A stretch of 38,389 nt of DNA from the NCBI RefSeq assembly GCF_015595025.1, contig NZ_JADNRL010000019.1, positions 424,552 through 462,940 on the forward strand. The letters are read 5' to 3'. Under the pieces are notes generated by a model. That model saw only the letters and a list, made by a program, of their open reading frames with translations, searched no databases and was not told where the DNA came from. The stretch comes from Halomonas sp. KAO. GTDB lineage: Bacteria; Pseudomonadota; Gammaproteobacteria; Pseudomonadales; Halomonadaceae. Below are positions 1 through 8,904 of this stretch, piece by piece; within the stretch, counting starts at the first letter, position 1, and every line of letters starts with the position of its first letter. The position numbers and the translations under genes were made by a program.

Positions 1-1
1 C

Positions 2-29
2 ATTCTAGCGAATCTGCCGCGACTGTCAA
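2..29 (-). promoter_or_regulatory. Strong sigma-70 promoter reading off the left edge
   Basis: On the minus strand, TTGACA (24-29) is followed after 16 bases by TAGAAT (2-7). The -35 box is perfect and the -10 has one mismatch. An AT-rich stretch lies just upstream (about 35-60). Transcription would start just outside the window and run left, so the gene served is not visible. Such near-consensus promoters often drive tRNA or other stable RNA genes, but that is inference. Confidence 0.5.
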
Positions 30-248
30 CCGGTATTATTCGAAATCTTCCGAAAAAACCATTGCAGAACAGTCACTTTTGCCACACTCACCGCCTGCAA
101 CGTTTGCCCGTCGCCGGCAGCGGATGCGTACTTTACGGCTTTCCCCGCGGGTCCGCAAGGCCTTCCTGTAAAAAAGTTTAGCTCATCAAAACCCGGTGCG
201 AGAGGGCTTAACTTTCCCCCCGGTAATATCCCGCAATTCCAGAGGGTT

Positions 249-281
249 GGGGCCATGCCTGGCACGCGAGCCCATGGCCCC
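249..281 (-). terminator. Hairpin downstream of prpD
   Basis: A perfect 9-bp inverted repeat, GGGGCCATG (249-257) and CATGGCCCC (273-281), begins 10 bases after the prpD stop. A short GGC/GCC pairing inside the loop could extend it. No T-run follows on the minus strand, so it may act as an RNA-stabilising end or a weak terminator. The rest of 1-291 shows no gene; apart from the edge promoter I see only an A-rich patch near 170-185. Confidence 0.4.
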
Positions 282-291
282 TCCCCCACCG

Positions 292-1773
292 TCAGATCAC
301 CAGAAGATCCATGAAGCGATGAACCGGTGTCGCCTCCAGCCCCTGCTGGTCCTGACAGAGCGTGACTATCCTCTCGCTGCGTGCCCGCGGGAAGCGTGTC
401 TCGAGATTGCGCCGGAACTTCTCCTCCAGCACCGGAATCCCCTCCTGGCGACGCCGGCGATGACCGATGGGATACTCCACCGCGACCTGCTCGGTAGAGG
501 TGCCGTCGGTAAAGAAGACCTGAATGGCATTGGCGATGGAGCGCTTGTCGGGGTCCAGATAGTCGCGGGTATAACGCGACTCCTCCACGACCTCCATCTT
601 GCCACGCAGCGTGTCGATCTCGGGATGTGCAACATGGAAGTCATCCTCGTAGTGCTCCGCGTTCAGCTCTCCAAGCATCAGCGGCACGGCCACCATGTAC
701 TGCAGACAGTGGTCTCGATCCGCCGGGTTGGCCAGGTCGCCCTCCTTGGAGATGATGCGAATCGCCGACTCGTGGGTGGTGATCACGATTCGCTCGATCT
801 CGTCGAGCCGCCCCTTGACCAGTGGATGCAGGGTCACCGCCGCCTCGCAGGCGGTCTGGGCATGGAACTCGGCCGGGAAGGAGAGCTTGAAGAGGATATT
901 CTCCATCACGTAGCTGCCGAACTCGCGCTGAAAGCGGAAACGCCTCTCCCCCTCGGGCTTGGTGGCCAGATCACGATTGGTGTGACTGAACAGCACATCA
1001 TAGAACCCCCACTGGGAGGCGGTGAGTGCCCCAGGGACTCCCATCTCGCCCCGCAGGGCGATATCCGCCAGGCGTACCGCCCGGGAAGTGGCATCCCCCG
1101 CCGCCCAGCTCTTGCGTGAACCGGCGTTGGGTGCGTGACGGTAGGTACGCAGGCTCTGGCCATCCACCCAGGCATGGGACAACGCCGCGAGCAGCTGCTC
1201 ACGGTCGGCCCCGAGCAGTCGGGCCGCTACCGCCGTTGAGGCCACCTTGACCAGCACCACATGATCGAGCCCCACCCGGTTGAAGGAGTTCTCCAGCGCC
1301 AGCACGCCCTGAATCTCATGGGCCATGATCATCGCTTCGAGAACGTCTCGCATCACCAGCGGCGCCTCGCCTTGGGCCACGCGTTTCTGGGAGAGGTGAT
1401 CGGCCACGGCAAGGATGGCCCCCAGGTTGTCGGAAGGGTGGCCCCACTCTGCCGCCAGCCAGGTGTCGTTGTAATCGAGCCAGCGCACGATCGCCCCGAT
1501 GTCCCAGGCCGCCTTGACGGGATCGAGCCGAAAGGAAGTGCCCGGCACCCTGGCCCCGTGAGGCACCACGGTCCCCTCCACCAGGGGCCCCAGGTGCTTG
1601 GTGCACTCGGGGAAGCGCAGCGCCAGCAACCCGCAGCCCAGGGTATCCATCAGGCAGAGCCTGGCCGTATCCCAGGCCTCGTCGCTTGCGATGCGATAGT
1701 TCAGGACATAGTCGGCGATCTTCTGCAGCTCAGCGTCATAGTCAGGCCGCACATTGGCTTCCACGGTACTCAT
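292..1773 (-). CDS. prpD: 2-methylcitrate dehydratase PrpD
   Basis: PrpD dehydrates 2-methylcitrate to 2-methyl-cis-aconitate in the cytosolic 2-methylcitrate cycle, which burns propionyl-CoA. The protein is about 493 residues, normal for the MmgE/PrpD family, with the typical N-terminal run (LADYVLNY-like start, DTLGCG near residue 45) and a [20 protein letters not shown] stretch. The start at 1773 is chosen over the ATG at 1779 because AGGAG then sits 6 bases upstream instead of touching the codon. It is the last gene of the prp cluster but is separated from prpF by 170 bases containing two stem-loops. AcnD in the same cluster catalyses the corresponding dehydration, so the function looks duplicated. 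PrpD needs no Fe-S cluster, so it could serve when clusters are limiting (inference). Confidence 0.95.
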   Translation of the reverse strand: MSTVEANVRPDYDAELQKIADYVLNYRIASDEAWDTARLCLMDTLGCGLLALRFPECTKHLGPLVEGTVVPHGARVPGTSFRLDPVKAAWDIGAIVRWLDYNDTWLAAEWGHPSDNLGAILAVADHLSQKRVAQGEAPLVMRDVLEAMIMAHEIQGVLALENSFNRVGLDHVVLVKVASTAVAARLLGADREQLLAALSHAWVDGQSLRTYRHAPNAGSRKSWAAGDATSRAVRLADIALRGEMGVPGALTASQWGFYDVLFSHTNRDLATKPEGERRFRFQREFGSYVMENILFKLSFPAEFHAQTACEAAVTLHPLVKGRLDEIERIVITTHESAIRIISKEGDLANPADRDHCLQYMVAVPLMLGELNAEHYEDDFHVAHPEIDTLRGKMEVVEESRYTRDYLDPDKRSIANAIQVFFTDGTSTEQVAVEYPIGHRRRRQEGIPVLEEKFRRNLETRFPRARSERIVTLCQDQQGLEATPVHRFMDLLVI

Positions 1774-1819
1774 GATCATCTCCTGCCGTCGCTTGAACCC
1801 CTACCCTACCATGACCATA

Positions 1820-1855
1820 GAAAACGCCCCGGATCCTGTCCTGGGATCCGGGGCG
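1820..1855 (-). terminator. Rho-independent terminator after prpF
   Basis: A perfect 12-bp stem, CGCCCCGGATCC (1825-1836) and GGATCCGGGGCG (1844-1855), has a 7-base loop. On the minus strand it is followed by TTTT (1821-1824). It lies between prpF and prpD, so transcripts from the operon promoter would meet it before prpD, and prpD expression is probably lower or uses its own promoter. Confidence 0.7.
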
Positions 1856-1874
1856 ATTGGGTGATGCCTCTTCG

Positions 1875-1932
1875 CGAGGTGCCACCCCACCTACTATGTC
1901 AGGCGATAGCCTGACGACGGGATGGCACCTCG
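1875..1932. repeat. Nested inverted repeat between prpF and prpD
   Basis: An outer 10-bp perfect repeat, CGAGGTGCCA (1875-1884) and TGGCACCTCG (1923-1932), encloses an inner 7-bp stem, GTCAGGC (1898-1904) and GCCTGAC (1909-1915), with loop GATA. No T-run follows in either direction. It could be an RNA structure in the prpF-prpD gap or a small palindromic element; its function is unknown. Confidence 0.55.
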
Positions 1933-1943
1933 ATCGTGGCTAT

Positions 1944-3134
1944 CTAGAGACTGTCGCCGGGCACGCGTACCCAGCCCTCCATCAGCACCCGGGCGCTGCG
2001 GCTCATCACCGCCTCGTCGATCACCCAGCGTCCCTCCACCAGGCTCGCCTCGGCCCCCACCCGCAGGGTGCCTGAGGGGTGCCCGAAGGTGACGGCGCTG
2101 CGCTTGCCGCCGCCTGCGGCCAGATTGACCAGGGTGCCTTCGATGGCGGCAGCCGAGGCGATCGCCACCGCCGCGGTTCCCATCATGGCGTGGTGCAGCT
2201 TGCCCATGGAGAGGGCACGCACCACCAGGTCGATCTCGCCGGCCTCGACCCGCTTGCCGCTGGAGGCGACATAGTCGCTCGGCGACGCCACGAAGGCCAC
2301 CTTGGGGGTGTGCTGACGGGTCGCCGCCTCGCCGACGTCGGTGATCAGCCCCATCTTCACCGCCCCATGAGCGCGAATGGTCTCGAACATTGCCAGCGCA
2401 TCGGCATCGCCGTTGATCGCCTCCTGGAGCTCGGTACCGGTGTAGCCGAGTTCGGCGGCATCGACGAAGACGGTCGGAATGCCGGCGTTGATCAGCGTTG
2501 CCTTGAGGGTACCCCCCTCCACCACGTCGGCCGGCACCTCGAGGTCATCGACCAGGTTACCGGTGGGGAAGATGGCTCCCTCGCCGTCGGCCGGGTCCTT
2601 GAAGGCCACCGGAACCTCGGCGGCCGGAAAGGTCACGCCATCCAACTCGAAGTCACCGGTCTCCTGAACCTGGCCATCGCGGATCGGCACCCGAGAGACG
2701 ATCGTCTTGCCGATATTGGCCTGCCAGATGCGCACCTCGACCTCCCCGTTGTCCGGGATGCGCGCCGGGTCAACCAGGCCATTGCCGATCGCGAAGGGCC
2801 CCACCGCCGCGGAGAGATTGCCGCAGTTGCCGCTCCAGTCGACGAAGGCCTTGTCGATGGAGACCTGGCCGAAGAGGTAGTCAACGTCGTGGTCGGGGCG
2901 CTCGCTGCGACTCACGATCACCGTCTTGCTGGTACTGGAGGTGGCGCCCCCCATGCCGTCGATCTGCTTCTGGTAGGGGTCCGGGCTGCCGATCACCCGC
3001 ATCAACAGGCGATCGCGCGCTTCACCCGCCACCTGCGCGGCCTCCGGCAGGTCACTCAACCTGAAGAAGACCCCCTTGCTGGTGCCGCCACGCATATAGG
3101 TGGCGGGGATCCTGATCTGGGGTAACTGACTCAT
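1944..3134 (-). CDS. prpF: AcnD-accessory protein PrpF (aconitate isomerase fold)
   Basis: PrpF works with AcnD in the 2-methylcitrate cycle. In characterised members it isomerises the trans 2-methylaconitate formed by AcnD to the cis form. The protein has 396 residues, as expected, with the family's N-terminal YMRGGTSKGVFF (about residues 14-25) and IDGMGGATSSTSK (about 59-71) motifs of the diaminopimelate-epimerase-like fold. Its ATG overlaps the acnD stop by four bases (ATGA), so the two genes are translationally coupled. A strong terminator lies about 90 bases past its stop. Confidence 0.95.
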   Translation of the reverse strand: MSQLPQIRIPATYMRGGTSKGVFFRLSDLPEAAQVAGEARDRLLMRVIGSPDPYQKQIDGMGGATSSTSKTVIVSRSERPDHDVDYLFGQVSIDKAFVDWSGNCGNLSAAVGPFAIGNGLVDPARIPDNGEVEVRIWQANIGKTIVSRVPIRDGQVQETGDFELDGVTFPAAEVPVAFKDPADGEGAIFPTGNLVDDLEVPADVVEGGTLKATLINAGIPTVFVDAAELGYTGTELQEAINGDADALAMFETIRAHGAVKMGLITDVGEAATRQHTPKVAFVASPSDYVASSGKRVEAGEIDLVVRALSMGKLHHAMMGTAAVAIASAAAIEGTLVNLAAGGGKRSAVTFGHPSGTLRVGAEASLVEGRWVIDEAVMSRSARVLMEGWVRVPGDSL

Positions 3135-5755
3135 GCGCTCGCCACCTCCTCACTCCCTACACCCTCCAGGAAGTCCTTGGCGAAGCGCTGCAGCACGCCA
3201 CCGGCGGAGTAGACGGTGACCTCTTCCGCGGTATCCAGACGGCAGATCACCGGAACCCGGTCGACCTCGCCGGTCTTGCGATGGATCACCAGCTCGAGGG
3301 TCGCCCCCGGCGCCGGCGTCCCTTCCACATCATAGGTCTCGGTGCCATCCAGCTGCAGGGTATGGCGGGTGGTTCCCTCCTGGAACTGCAGCGGCATCAC
3401 GCCCATGCCGATCAGGTTGGTACGGTGGATGCGCTCGAAGCCCTCGGCGACAATCGCTTCGACCCCGGCCAGGGCCACGCCCTTGGCCGCCCAGTCACGC
3501 GAGGAGCCCTGGCCATAGTCGGCACCGGCGATGATGATCAGCGGCTGCTTGCGCTTCATGTGGGTCTCGATGGCCTCCCACATGCGCATCACTTCACCTT
3601 CCGGCTCGACCCGCGCCAGCGAGCCCTGCACCACCTCGCCGTTCTCGTCCCGCACCATCTCGTTGAACAGCTTGGGATTGGCCAGGGTGGCCCGCTGGGC
3701 CGTGAGATGGTCGCCACGGTGGGTCGCGTAGGAGTTGAAGTCCTCCTCGGGCAGGCCCATCTTGTGCAGATACTCCCCGGCGGCGCTATCCATCATGATG
3801 GCATTGGACGGCGACAGATGGTCGGTCGTGATGTTATCCGGCAGGATCGCCAGCGGCCGCATGCCCTTGAGCTCACGCTCCGCCGCCATAGTGCCTTCCC
3901 AGTAAGGGGGACGACGAATATAGGTGCTCTGTGGACGCCAGTCGTAAAGCGGGCTCTCGGCCTTCTCGGCGGCGTCCAGGTCGAACATCGGGATATAGAC
4001 CTGCTTGAACTGCTCCGGCTTGACGTGCTCGGCGACAATGGCATCGATCTCCTCATCGGAGGGCCACAGGTCCTTGAGCGTCACCGGGTTGCCGTCCGCG
4101 TCGGTACCGAGCACATCCTTCTCGATATCGAAGCGCACGGTACCGGCGATGGCGTAGGCAACCACCAGCGGCGGCGAGGCCAGGAAGGCCTGCTTAGCGT
4201 AGGGGTGAATGCGGCCATCGAAGTTGCGGTTACCGGAGAGGACCGCGGTGGAGTAGAGATCACGATCGATGATCTCCTGCTGGATCTCGGGATCCAGGGC
4301 GCCGGACATGCCGTTACAGGTGGTGCAGGCGTAGGCGACGATGCCGAAACCGAGCTTCTCCAGCTCCGGCAGCAGGCCGGCCTCCTCCAGATAGAGGCGC
4401 GCCACCTTTGATCCCGGGGCGAATGAGGACTTCACCCAGGGCTTGCGGATCAGGCCGAGCTCATTGGCCTTCTTGGCCACCAGCCCCGCGGCGACCACGT
4501 TGCGTGGATTGGAGGTGTTGGTACAGCTGGTGATGGCGGCGATGATCACCGCACCATCCGGCAGCTTGCCCTCTCTCTCCTCCGCCTGGGCCTTTTCATA
4601 GTCGACCGCAATGCCACGCTCGACGAGATCGCTGGTGGCCAGGCGACGATGGGGGTTGGAGGGGCCCGCCAGGTTGCGCTCGACGGTGGAGAGGTCGAAG
4701 GTCAGCACGCGCTCGTACTTGGCACTCTCCAGGCTGTCGGCCCACAGGCCAACCTGCTTGGCATAGGTCTCGACCAGCGCGACCTGCTCCGGCTCGCGGC
4801 CGGTGATGGTCAGGTAGTCGAGCGTCTGCTCATCGATATAGAACATCCCCGCGGAGGCGCCATACTCCGGCGTCATGTTGGAGATGGTGGCACGGTCGCC
4901 GATGGTCAGGCTCCTGGCCCCCTCGCCGAAGAACTCCAGGTAGGCCCCCACCACCCGCTCCTTGCGCAGGAACTCGGTGATCGCCAGCACGATATCGGTG
5001 GCGGTGATCCCCGGCTGTCGCTTGCCGGTCAGCTCCACACCGACGATATCGGGCAGACGCATCATGGAGGGGCGCCCGAGCATCACGGTCTCGGCCTCGA
5101 GCCCGCCGACCCCGATGGCGATGACCCCCAGACAGTCGATATGCGGCGTGTGGCTATCGGTGCCCACACAGGTGTCGGGGAAGGCAACGCCATCCCGCGC
5201 CTGCACCACCGGCGACATCTTCTCCAGATTGATCTGGTGCATGATGCCGTTGCCGGCGGGAATCACGTCGACGTTCTCGAAGGCGGTCTTGGTCCACTCG
5301 ATAAAGTGGAAACGGTCCTCGTTGCGACGATCCTCGATGGCGCGGTTCTTGTCGAAGGCATCCGCCTCGAAACCGGCGTGCTCGACGGCCAGGGAGTGGT
5401 CGACGATCAGCTGGGTGGGCACCACCGGATTGACCTTGGAGGGATCGCCCCCCTGCTCCGAGATCGCATCCCGCAGGCCGGCCAGGTCGACGAGGGCCGT
5501 CTGGCCGAGGATGTCGTGACACACCACTCGCGCCGGGTACCAGGGAAAGTCCAGGTCACGGCGACGCTCGATCAGCTGCTTCAGGGCGTCGGTCAACAGC
5601 GCCGGCTCGCAGCGGCGCACCAGCTGCTCGGCCAGCACCCGTGAAGTGTAGGGAAGGGTCTCATAGGCACCGGGCTGAATCTCCTCGACGGCGGCACGCA
5701 CATCGAAGTAGTCCAGCTCGGTACCGGGGAGCGGTTTACGATAATCAGTATTCAT
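3131..5755 (-). CDS. acnD: Fe/S-dependent 2-methylisocitrate dehydratase AcnD
   Basis: AcnD is an aconitase-superfamily enzyme that dehydrates 2-methylcitrate with a [4Fe-4S] cluster. The protein has 874 residues, near the family length. Cluster ligands are visible: Cys411 in SCTNTSNP, and Cys477 and Cys480 in CTTCNG. The C-terminal swivel domain holds GADYGQGSSRDWAAKG, the aconitase substrate-binding loop. The gene lies between prpC and prpF and overlaps prpF by four bases; this pairing separates AcnD from the housekeeping aconitase AcnA. The ribosome-binding site before 5755 is weak, but the N-terminus (MNTDYRKPLPGT) matches the family start. Confidence 0.95.
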   Translation of the reverse strand: MNTDYRKPLPGTELDYFDVRAAVEEIQPGAYETLPYTSRVLAEQLVRRCEPALLTDALKQLIERRRDLDFPWYPARVVCHDILGQTALVDLAGLRDAISEQGGDPSKVNPVVPTQLIVDHSLAVEHAGFEADAFDKNRAIEDRRNEDRFHFIEWTKTAFENVDVIPAGNGIMHQINLEKMSPVVQARDGVAFPDTCVGTDSHTPHIDCLGVIAIGVGGLEAETVMLGRPSMMRLPDIVGVELTGKRQPGITATDIVLAITEFLRKERVVGAYLEFFGEGARSLTIGDRATISNMTPEYGASAGMFYIDEQTLDYLTITGREPEQVALVETYAKQVGLWADSLESAKYERVLTFDLSTVERNLAGPSNPHRRLATSDLVERGIAVDYEKAQAEEREGKLPDGAVIIAAITSCTNTSNPRNVVAAGLVAKKANELGLIRKPWVKSSFAPGSKVARLYLEEAGLLPELEKLGFGIVAYACTTCNGMSGALDPEIQQEIIDRDLYSTAVLSGNRNFDGRIHPYAKQAFLASPPLVVAYAIAGTVRFDIEKDVLGTDADGNPVTLKDLWPSDEEIDAIVAEHVKPEQFKQVYIPMFDLDAAEKAESPLYDWRPQSTYIRRPPYWEGTMAAERELKGMRPLAILPDNITTDHLSPSNAIMMDSAAGEYLHKMGLPEEDFNSYATHRGDHLTAQRATLANPKLFNEMVRDENGEVVQGSLARVEPEGEVMRMWEAIETHMKRKQPLIIIAGADYGQGSSRDWAAKGVALAGVEAIVAEGFERIHRTNLIGMGVMPLQFQEGTTRHTLQLDGTETYDVEGTPAPGATLELVIHRKTGEVDRVPVICRLDTAEEVTVYSAGGVLQRFAKDFLEGVGSEEVASA

Positions 5756-5804
5756 GGCTTCGAGATCTCTTGCAGACGGCTGGCCGCGAGGCGGGGAAAG
5801 GCGA

Positions 5805-5829
5805 CAGGACGGCTCGAGGAGCCGCCCTG
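5805..5829 (-). other. Intercistronic hairpin between prpC and acnD
   Basis: CAGG-A-CGGCT (5805-5814) pairs with AGCCG-C-CCTG (5820-5829): nine pairs, one mismatch and a 5-base loop, with no T-run. It sits in the 90-base prpC-acnD gap. It may protect the upstream prpBC message or set relative expression, which is inference. Confidence 0.4.
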
Positions 5830-5845
5830 CAATGCCCCTGGTCGA

Positions 5846-6973
5846 TCAGTCACGCTGCTCGATGGGCACCCACTCGCTGTGTTCCGGGCCCACATAGTCG
5901 GCGCTGGGACGAATGATGCGGTTGTTGGCACGCTGCTCGAAGACATGCGCGGCCCAGCCGGTCACCCGCGACATCACGAAGATCGGGGTAAACAGCTTGG
6001 TGGGGATATCCATGAAGTGATAGGCGCTGGCATGGAAGAAGTCGGCGTTGCAGAACAGCTTCTTCTCGCGCCACATCACCGCCTCGACACGCTCGGAGAC
6101 CGGGTAGAGCACGCTGTCACCGACGTCCTCGGAGAGCTTCTTCGACCACTCCTTGATGATGGCATTGCGCGGATCGGACTCGCGATAGATCGCGTGACCG
6201 AAGCCCATGATCTTGTCCTTGCGCTCGAGCATGCCGAGGATTTCGCGTTCGGCCTCATCCGGCGACTGCCAGTTCTCGATCATCGCCATGGCGGCCTCGT
6301 TGGCACCGCCATGCAGCGGACCCCGCAGGGAGCCGATGGCACCGGTCACGCAGGAGTGCATGTCGGAGAGCGTGGAGGCGCAGACGCGGGCGGTAAAGGT
6401 CGAGGCATTGAACTCGTGCTCGGCATAGAGAATCAGCGAGACGTTCATGACCCGGGCATGCAGCTCGGAGGCCGGCTCGCCCCGCAGCATATGCAGGAAG
6501 TGTCCGCCGATGGAGGCATCATCGGTCTCGGTCTCGATGCGCACCCCGTCGTGGCTGAAGCGGTACCAGTAGCAGATGATCGAGGGCAGGACGGCGAGCA
6601 GGCGGTCGGCGACATCCTGCTGCTCGTCGAAGCTCTGCTCGGTCTCGAGGTTGCCCAGCATGGAGGCGCCGGTGCGCATCACGTCCATGGGATGGGCATC
6701 TTTGGGAATCTGCTCGAGCACGCTCTTGAGTTCGGCCGGCAGGCCGCGAAGCCCCTTGAGCTTGGTGATATAGGCGTCGAGCTCGGCCTGGTTGGGCAGC
6801 TTGCCCTTGAGCAGCAGGTAGGCCACCTCCTCGAACTTCGCCTTCTCGGCCAGCTCCTTGACGTCGTAGCCACGGTAGGTCAAGCCGGAGCCGGTCTTGC
6901 CCACGGTGCACAGGGCGGTGGTGCCGGCACTCTGGCCGCGCAGGCCTGCGCCGCTAACGGGTTTATCAGCCAT
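5846..6973 (-). CDS. prpC: 2-methylcitrate synthase PrpC
   Basis: PrpC condenses propionyl-CoA with oxaloacetate to 2-methylcitrate, the entry step of the cycle. The protein has 375 residues, typical of this short citrate-synthase subfamily. Active-site regions are seen: SLRGPLHGGANEAAM, GFGHAIYRESDPRN and the C-terminal VTGWAAHVFEQ. I chose the ATG at 6973 (MADKPVSG) over an upstream in-frame start at 7024 because GAGGAG lies 7 bases before it and homologues begin here. The gene follows prpB after 56 bases. Confidence 0.95.
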   Translation of the reverse strand: MADKPVSGAGLRGQSAGTTALCTVGKTGSGLTYRGYDVKELAEKAKFEEVAYLLLKGKLPNQAELDAYITKLKGLRGLPAELKSVLEQIPKDAHPMDVMRTGASMLGNLETEQSFDEQQDVADRLLAVLPSIICYWYRFSHDGVRIETETDDASIGGHFLHMLRGEPASELHARVMNVSLILYAEHEFNASTFTARVCASTLSDMHSCVTGAIGSLRGPLHGGANEAAMAMIENWQSPDEAEREILGMLERKDKIMGFGHAIYRESDPRNAIIKEWSKKLSEDVGDSVLYPVSERVEAVMWREKKLFCNADFFHASAYHFMDIPTKLFTPIFVMSRVTGWAAHVFEQRANNRIIRPSADYVGPEHSEWVPIEQRD

Positions 6974-7029
6974 GTTATCTCTCCTCTTGATGTTGTATCC
7001 GTGGTGCTGTTTCAAGCGCGGCACGCGCC

Positions 7030-7935
7030 TCAGGCGTCGCTGCCCTTCTCTTCAAACTGACTCTGTGCGAACAGGGCGTCGAGCTTCCGCTCGAAGCTGT
7101 GGTAGTTGAGGAAGTCGTAGAGCTCATCGCGGGTCTGCATCGTGTCGACCACATCACGCTGATGGCCATTGTCATGGATGCTCTGATAGACCTTGAGCGC
7201 CGCCGCGTTCATGGCACGGAAGGCGGACAGCGGATAGAGCACCATGCGGCAGCCCACCTCGGCGAGCTCCTGCTGGGAGAACAGCGGCGTGGCACCGAAC
7301 TCGGTGATATTGGCCAGGATCGGCGCATCGACGCGCTCACAGAAGGTCTTGTAGTCGTCGAGGGTATGAACCGCCTCGGCGAAGATGGCATCGGCACCCG
7401 CCTCGATGCACGCCTGGGAGCGCTCGATGGCGGCATCCAGCCCATCCTTCTGGAAGGCATCGGTACGGGCAATCAGATAGAAGTCCGGATCGATACGCGC
7501 GTCGGCGGCGGCCTTGACGCGGTCCACCATCTCCTGCTGGGAGACGATCGCCTTGTTGGGGCGGTGACCGCAGCGCTTCTGGGCCACCTGATCCTCCAGG
7601 TGGACCGCCGCCACGCCGGCGCGCTGCATCTCCTTGACGGTGCGCGCGATATTGAAGGCGCCGCCCCAGCCGGTATCGATATCCACCAGCAGCGGCAGGT
7701 CGGTGGCACCACAGATGCGGTGGGCATCCTCGACCACGTCGTTCATGGTCGTCATGCCCAGGTCCGGCAGGCCGAAGGAGGCGTTGGCCACGCCGCCGCC
7801 GGAAAGGTAGATGGCCTGGTGGCCCACGCGCTCGGCCATCATGGCGGTATAGGCGTTGATGGTACCCACGATGGAGAGCGGGCGATTGGCCTCGAGGGCA
7901 GCGCGGAAGCGGGCGCCGGGGGTCTGCTGGGTCAT
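7030..7935 (-). CDS. prpB: Methylisocitrate lyase PrpB
   Basis: PrpB cleaves 2-methylisocitrate to pyruvate and succinate, the last step of the cycle. The protein has 301 residues, usual for the family. The lyase signature KRCGH is at residues 120-124 with catalytic Cys122, and the metal-binding DIDTGWGG stretch is near 85-92. A good AGGAG precedes the start. It is the first enzyme gene after the regulator, whose stop lies 32 bases upstream, so both probably share one message. Confidence 0.96.
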   Translation of the reverse strand: MTQQTPGARFRAALEANRPLSIVGTINAYTAMMAERVGHQAIYLSGGGVANASFGLPDLGMTTMNDVVEDAHRICGATDLPLLVDIDTGWGGAFNIARTVKEMQRAGVAAVHLEDQVAQKRCGHRPNKAIVSQQEMVDRVKAAADARIDPDFYLIARTDAFQKDGLDAAIERSQACIEAGADAIFAEAVHTLDDYKTFCERVDAPILANITEFGATPLFSQQELAEVGCRMVLYPLSAFRAMNAAALKVYQSIHDNGHQRDVVDTMQTRDELYDFLNYHSFERKLDALFAQSQFEEKGSDA

Positions 7936-7967
7936 GGTGTTTCTCCTGGTGATATCGGGAAGATGGG

Positions 7968-8678
7968 TCAGGCCGGGGAGTCTTCCGACTCCCTCAGGGA
8001 CGCGGCGTAGCGATCGACGACATTGGCTCGGGAAGCGCTGACGTGGCGGCGCATCAGCAGCTCGGAGAGCTCCGCATCGCCGGCCTCGATGGCATCGACG
8101 ATGCGGTGGTGCTCGACGAAGGCGCGCTGGGGACGCGACCCACTGGCGCTGAACTGGGTGCGATAGAGCCGCACCAGGTAGTAGAGGTCATCGCAGAGCA
8201 TGGTCACCAGCATGCGATTGTGGCTGCCCTGAACGATGCGATAGTGGAAGTCCAGGTCACCCTCGCGCTGGAAGTAGGCCTCGCCCTTCTTGAGGTCGGC
8301 CTGGCGTTCATGCAGCGCCAGCACCTCACGCAGGCCGGCAATCTCCTCGGCGGTCATGTGCTCCGCCGCCAGGCGGGCGGCCATGCTCTCGAGGGCCTCG
8401 CGGACATCGAACAGTTCCAGCAGCTCCTGTATGGAGAGCTTCACCACCCGGGCACCGACATGCGGGACACGCTCGATCAGCCGATGAGCCTCCAGCCGGC
8501 GCATCGCCTCGCGCAGCGGCCCGCGAGAGATGCCATAGGTCCTGGACAGGCCCGGCTCGGTGATCTTGCTGCCCGGTACGAGCTCGCCACGCACGATGGC
8601 ATCCTGCAGCTGCTGGAAGACCCGCTCGGCGAGAGTGCGGACTTCGGGACTGGATGATTCGGCTTCGACTGGCTTCAT
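7968..8678 (-). CDS. GntR-family (FCD domain) regulator of the prp operon
   Basis: This is a transcription factor of the FadR/VanR branch of GntR. An N-terminal winged helix covers about residues 10-80 ([20 protein letters not shown], then [15 protein letters not shown]), followed by an all-helical FCD ligand domain from about 90 to the end. It is the first gene of the prp operon and probably an autoregulated repressor responding to a cycle intermediate (inference). I chose the ATG at 8678; the longer frame starts with TTG at 8693, inside the putative operator. No Shine-Dalgarno sequence precedes 8678, and the palindrome ATTGTCGACAAT ends only four bases from it. It replaces the unrelated sigma-54 activator that controls prp genes in enterics. 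Confidence 0.88.
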   Translation of the reverse strand: MKPVEAESSSPEVRTLAERVFQQLQDAIVRGELVPGSKITEPGLSRTYGISRGPLREAMRRLEAHRLIERVPHVGARVVKLSIQELLELFDVREALESMAARLAAEHMTAEEIAGLREVLALHERQADLKKGEAYFQREGDLDFHYRIVQGSHNRMLVTMLCDDLYYLVRLYRTQFSASGSRPQRAFVEHHRIVDAIEAGDAELSELLMRRHVSASRANVVDRYAASLRESEDSPA

Positions 8679-8682
8679 GATG

Positions 8683-8694
8683 ATTGTCGACAAT
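8683..8694 (-). promoter_or_regulatory. Probable GntR operator at the prp operon start
   Basis: ATTGTCGACAAT is a perfect 12-bp palindrome of the kind bound by FadR/VanR-type GntR proteins. It overlaps the expected transcription start of the promoter at 8709-8737, so binding would block initiation. Degenerate relatives occur at 8769-8780 (GTTGTAGACATT, 9/12 matching) and 8799-8810 (GATGTCGACAAT, 10/12 matching), between this operon and pabB. Confidence 0.65.
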
Positions 8695-8708
8695 TATTGG
8701 GTAAAGAA

Positions 8709-8737
8709 AGAGTAGCCATTGCCGGACTTCGGGTCAA
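8709..8737 (-). promoter_or_regulatory. Candidate promoter of the prp operon
   Basis: On the minus strand TTGACC (8732-8737) is followed after 17 bases by TACTCT (8709-8714). The start would fall at about 8700, leaving a leader of only about 20 bases that contains the operator palindrome. The -10 keeps only the most conserved positions. Confidence 0.45.
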
Positions 8738-8798
8738 CACGGCGTAATGGGCGAGTGGTACGTCTTTGGTTGTAGACATTTTCCCCTTCTCGCTTCGA

Positions 8799-8810
8799 GA
8801 TGTCGACAAT
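8799..8810. promoter_or_regulatory. Second GntR-type operator-like site upstream of pabB
   Basis: GATGTCGACAAT matches 10 of 12 positions of the perfect site at 8683-8694 and keeps the TGTCGACA core. It lies 95 bases before the pabB start and about 105 bases from the first site, so it may allow looping by the regulator or affect pabB. Confidence 0.45.
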
Positions 8811-8904
8811 GTTGTCGGCCACATAGAGCCCAATGGTGCATATCGACGAGGACAACGACGCCTTCGACGCCTAGAATGGGCGCCCCGATTGCATAGGCCC
8901 AGCG

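Noticed and set aside
2079..3125. Long plus-strand frames opposite prpF and acnD
   Set aside because: They are antisense to genes with clear family motifs; the products show no recognisable fold.
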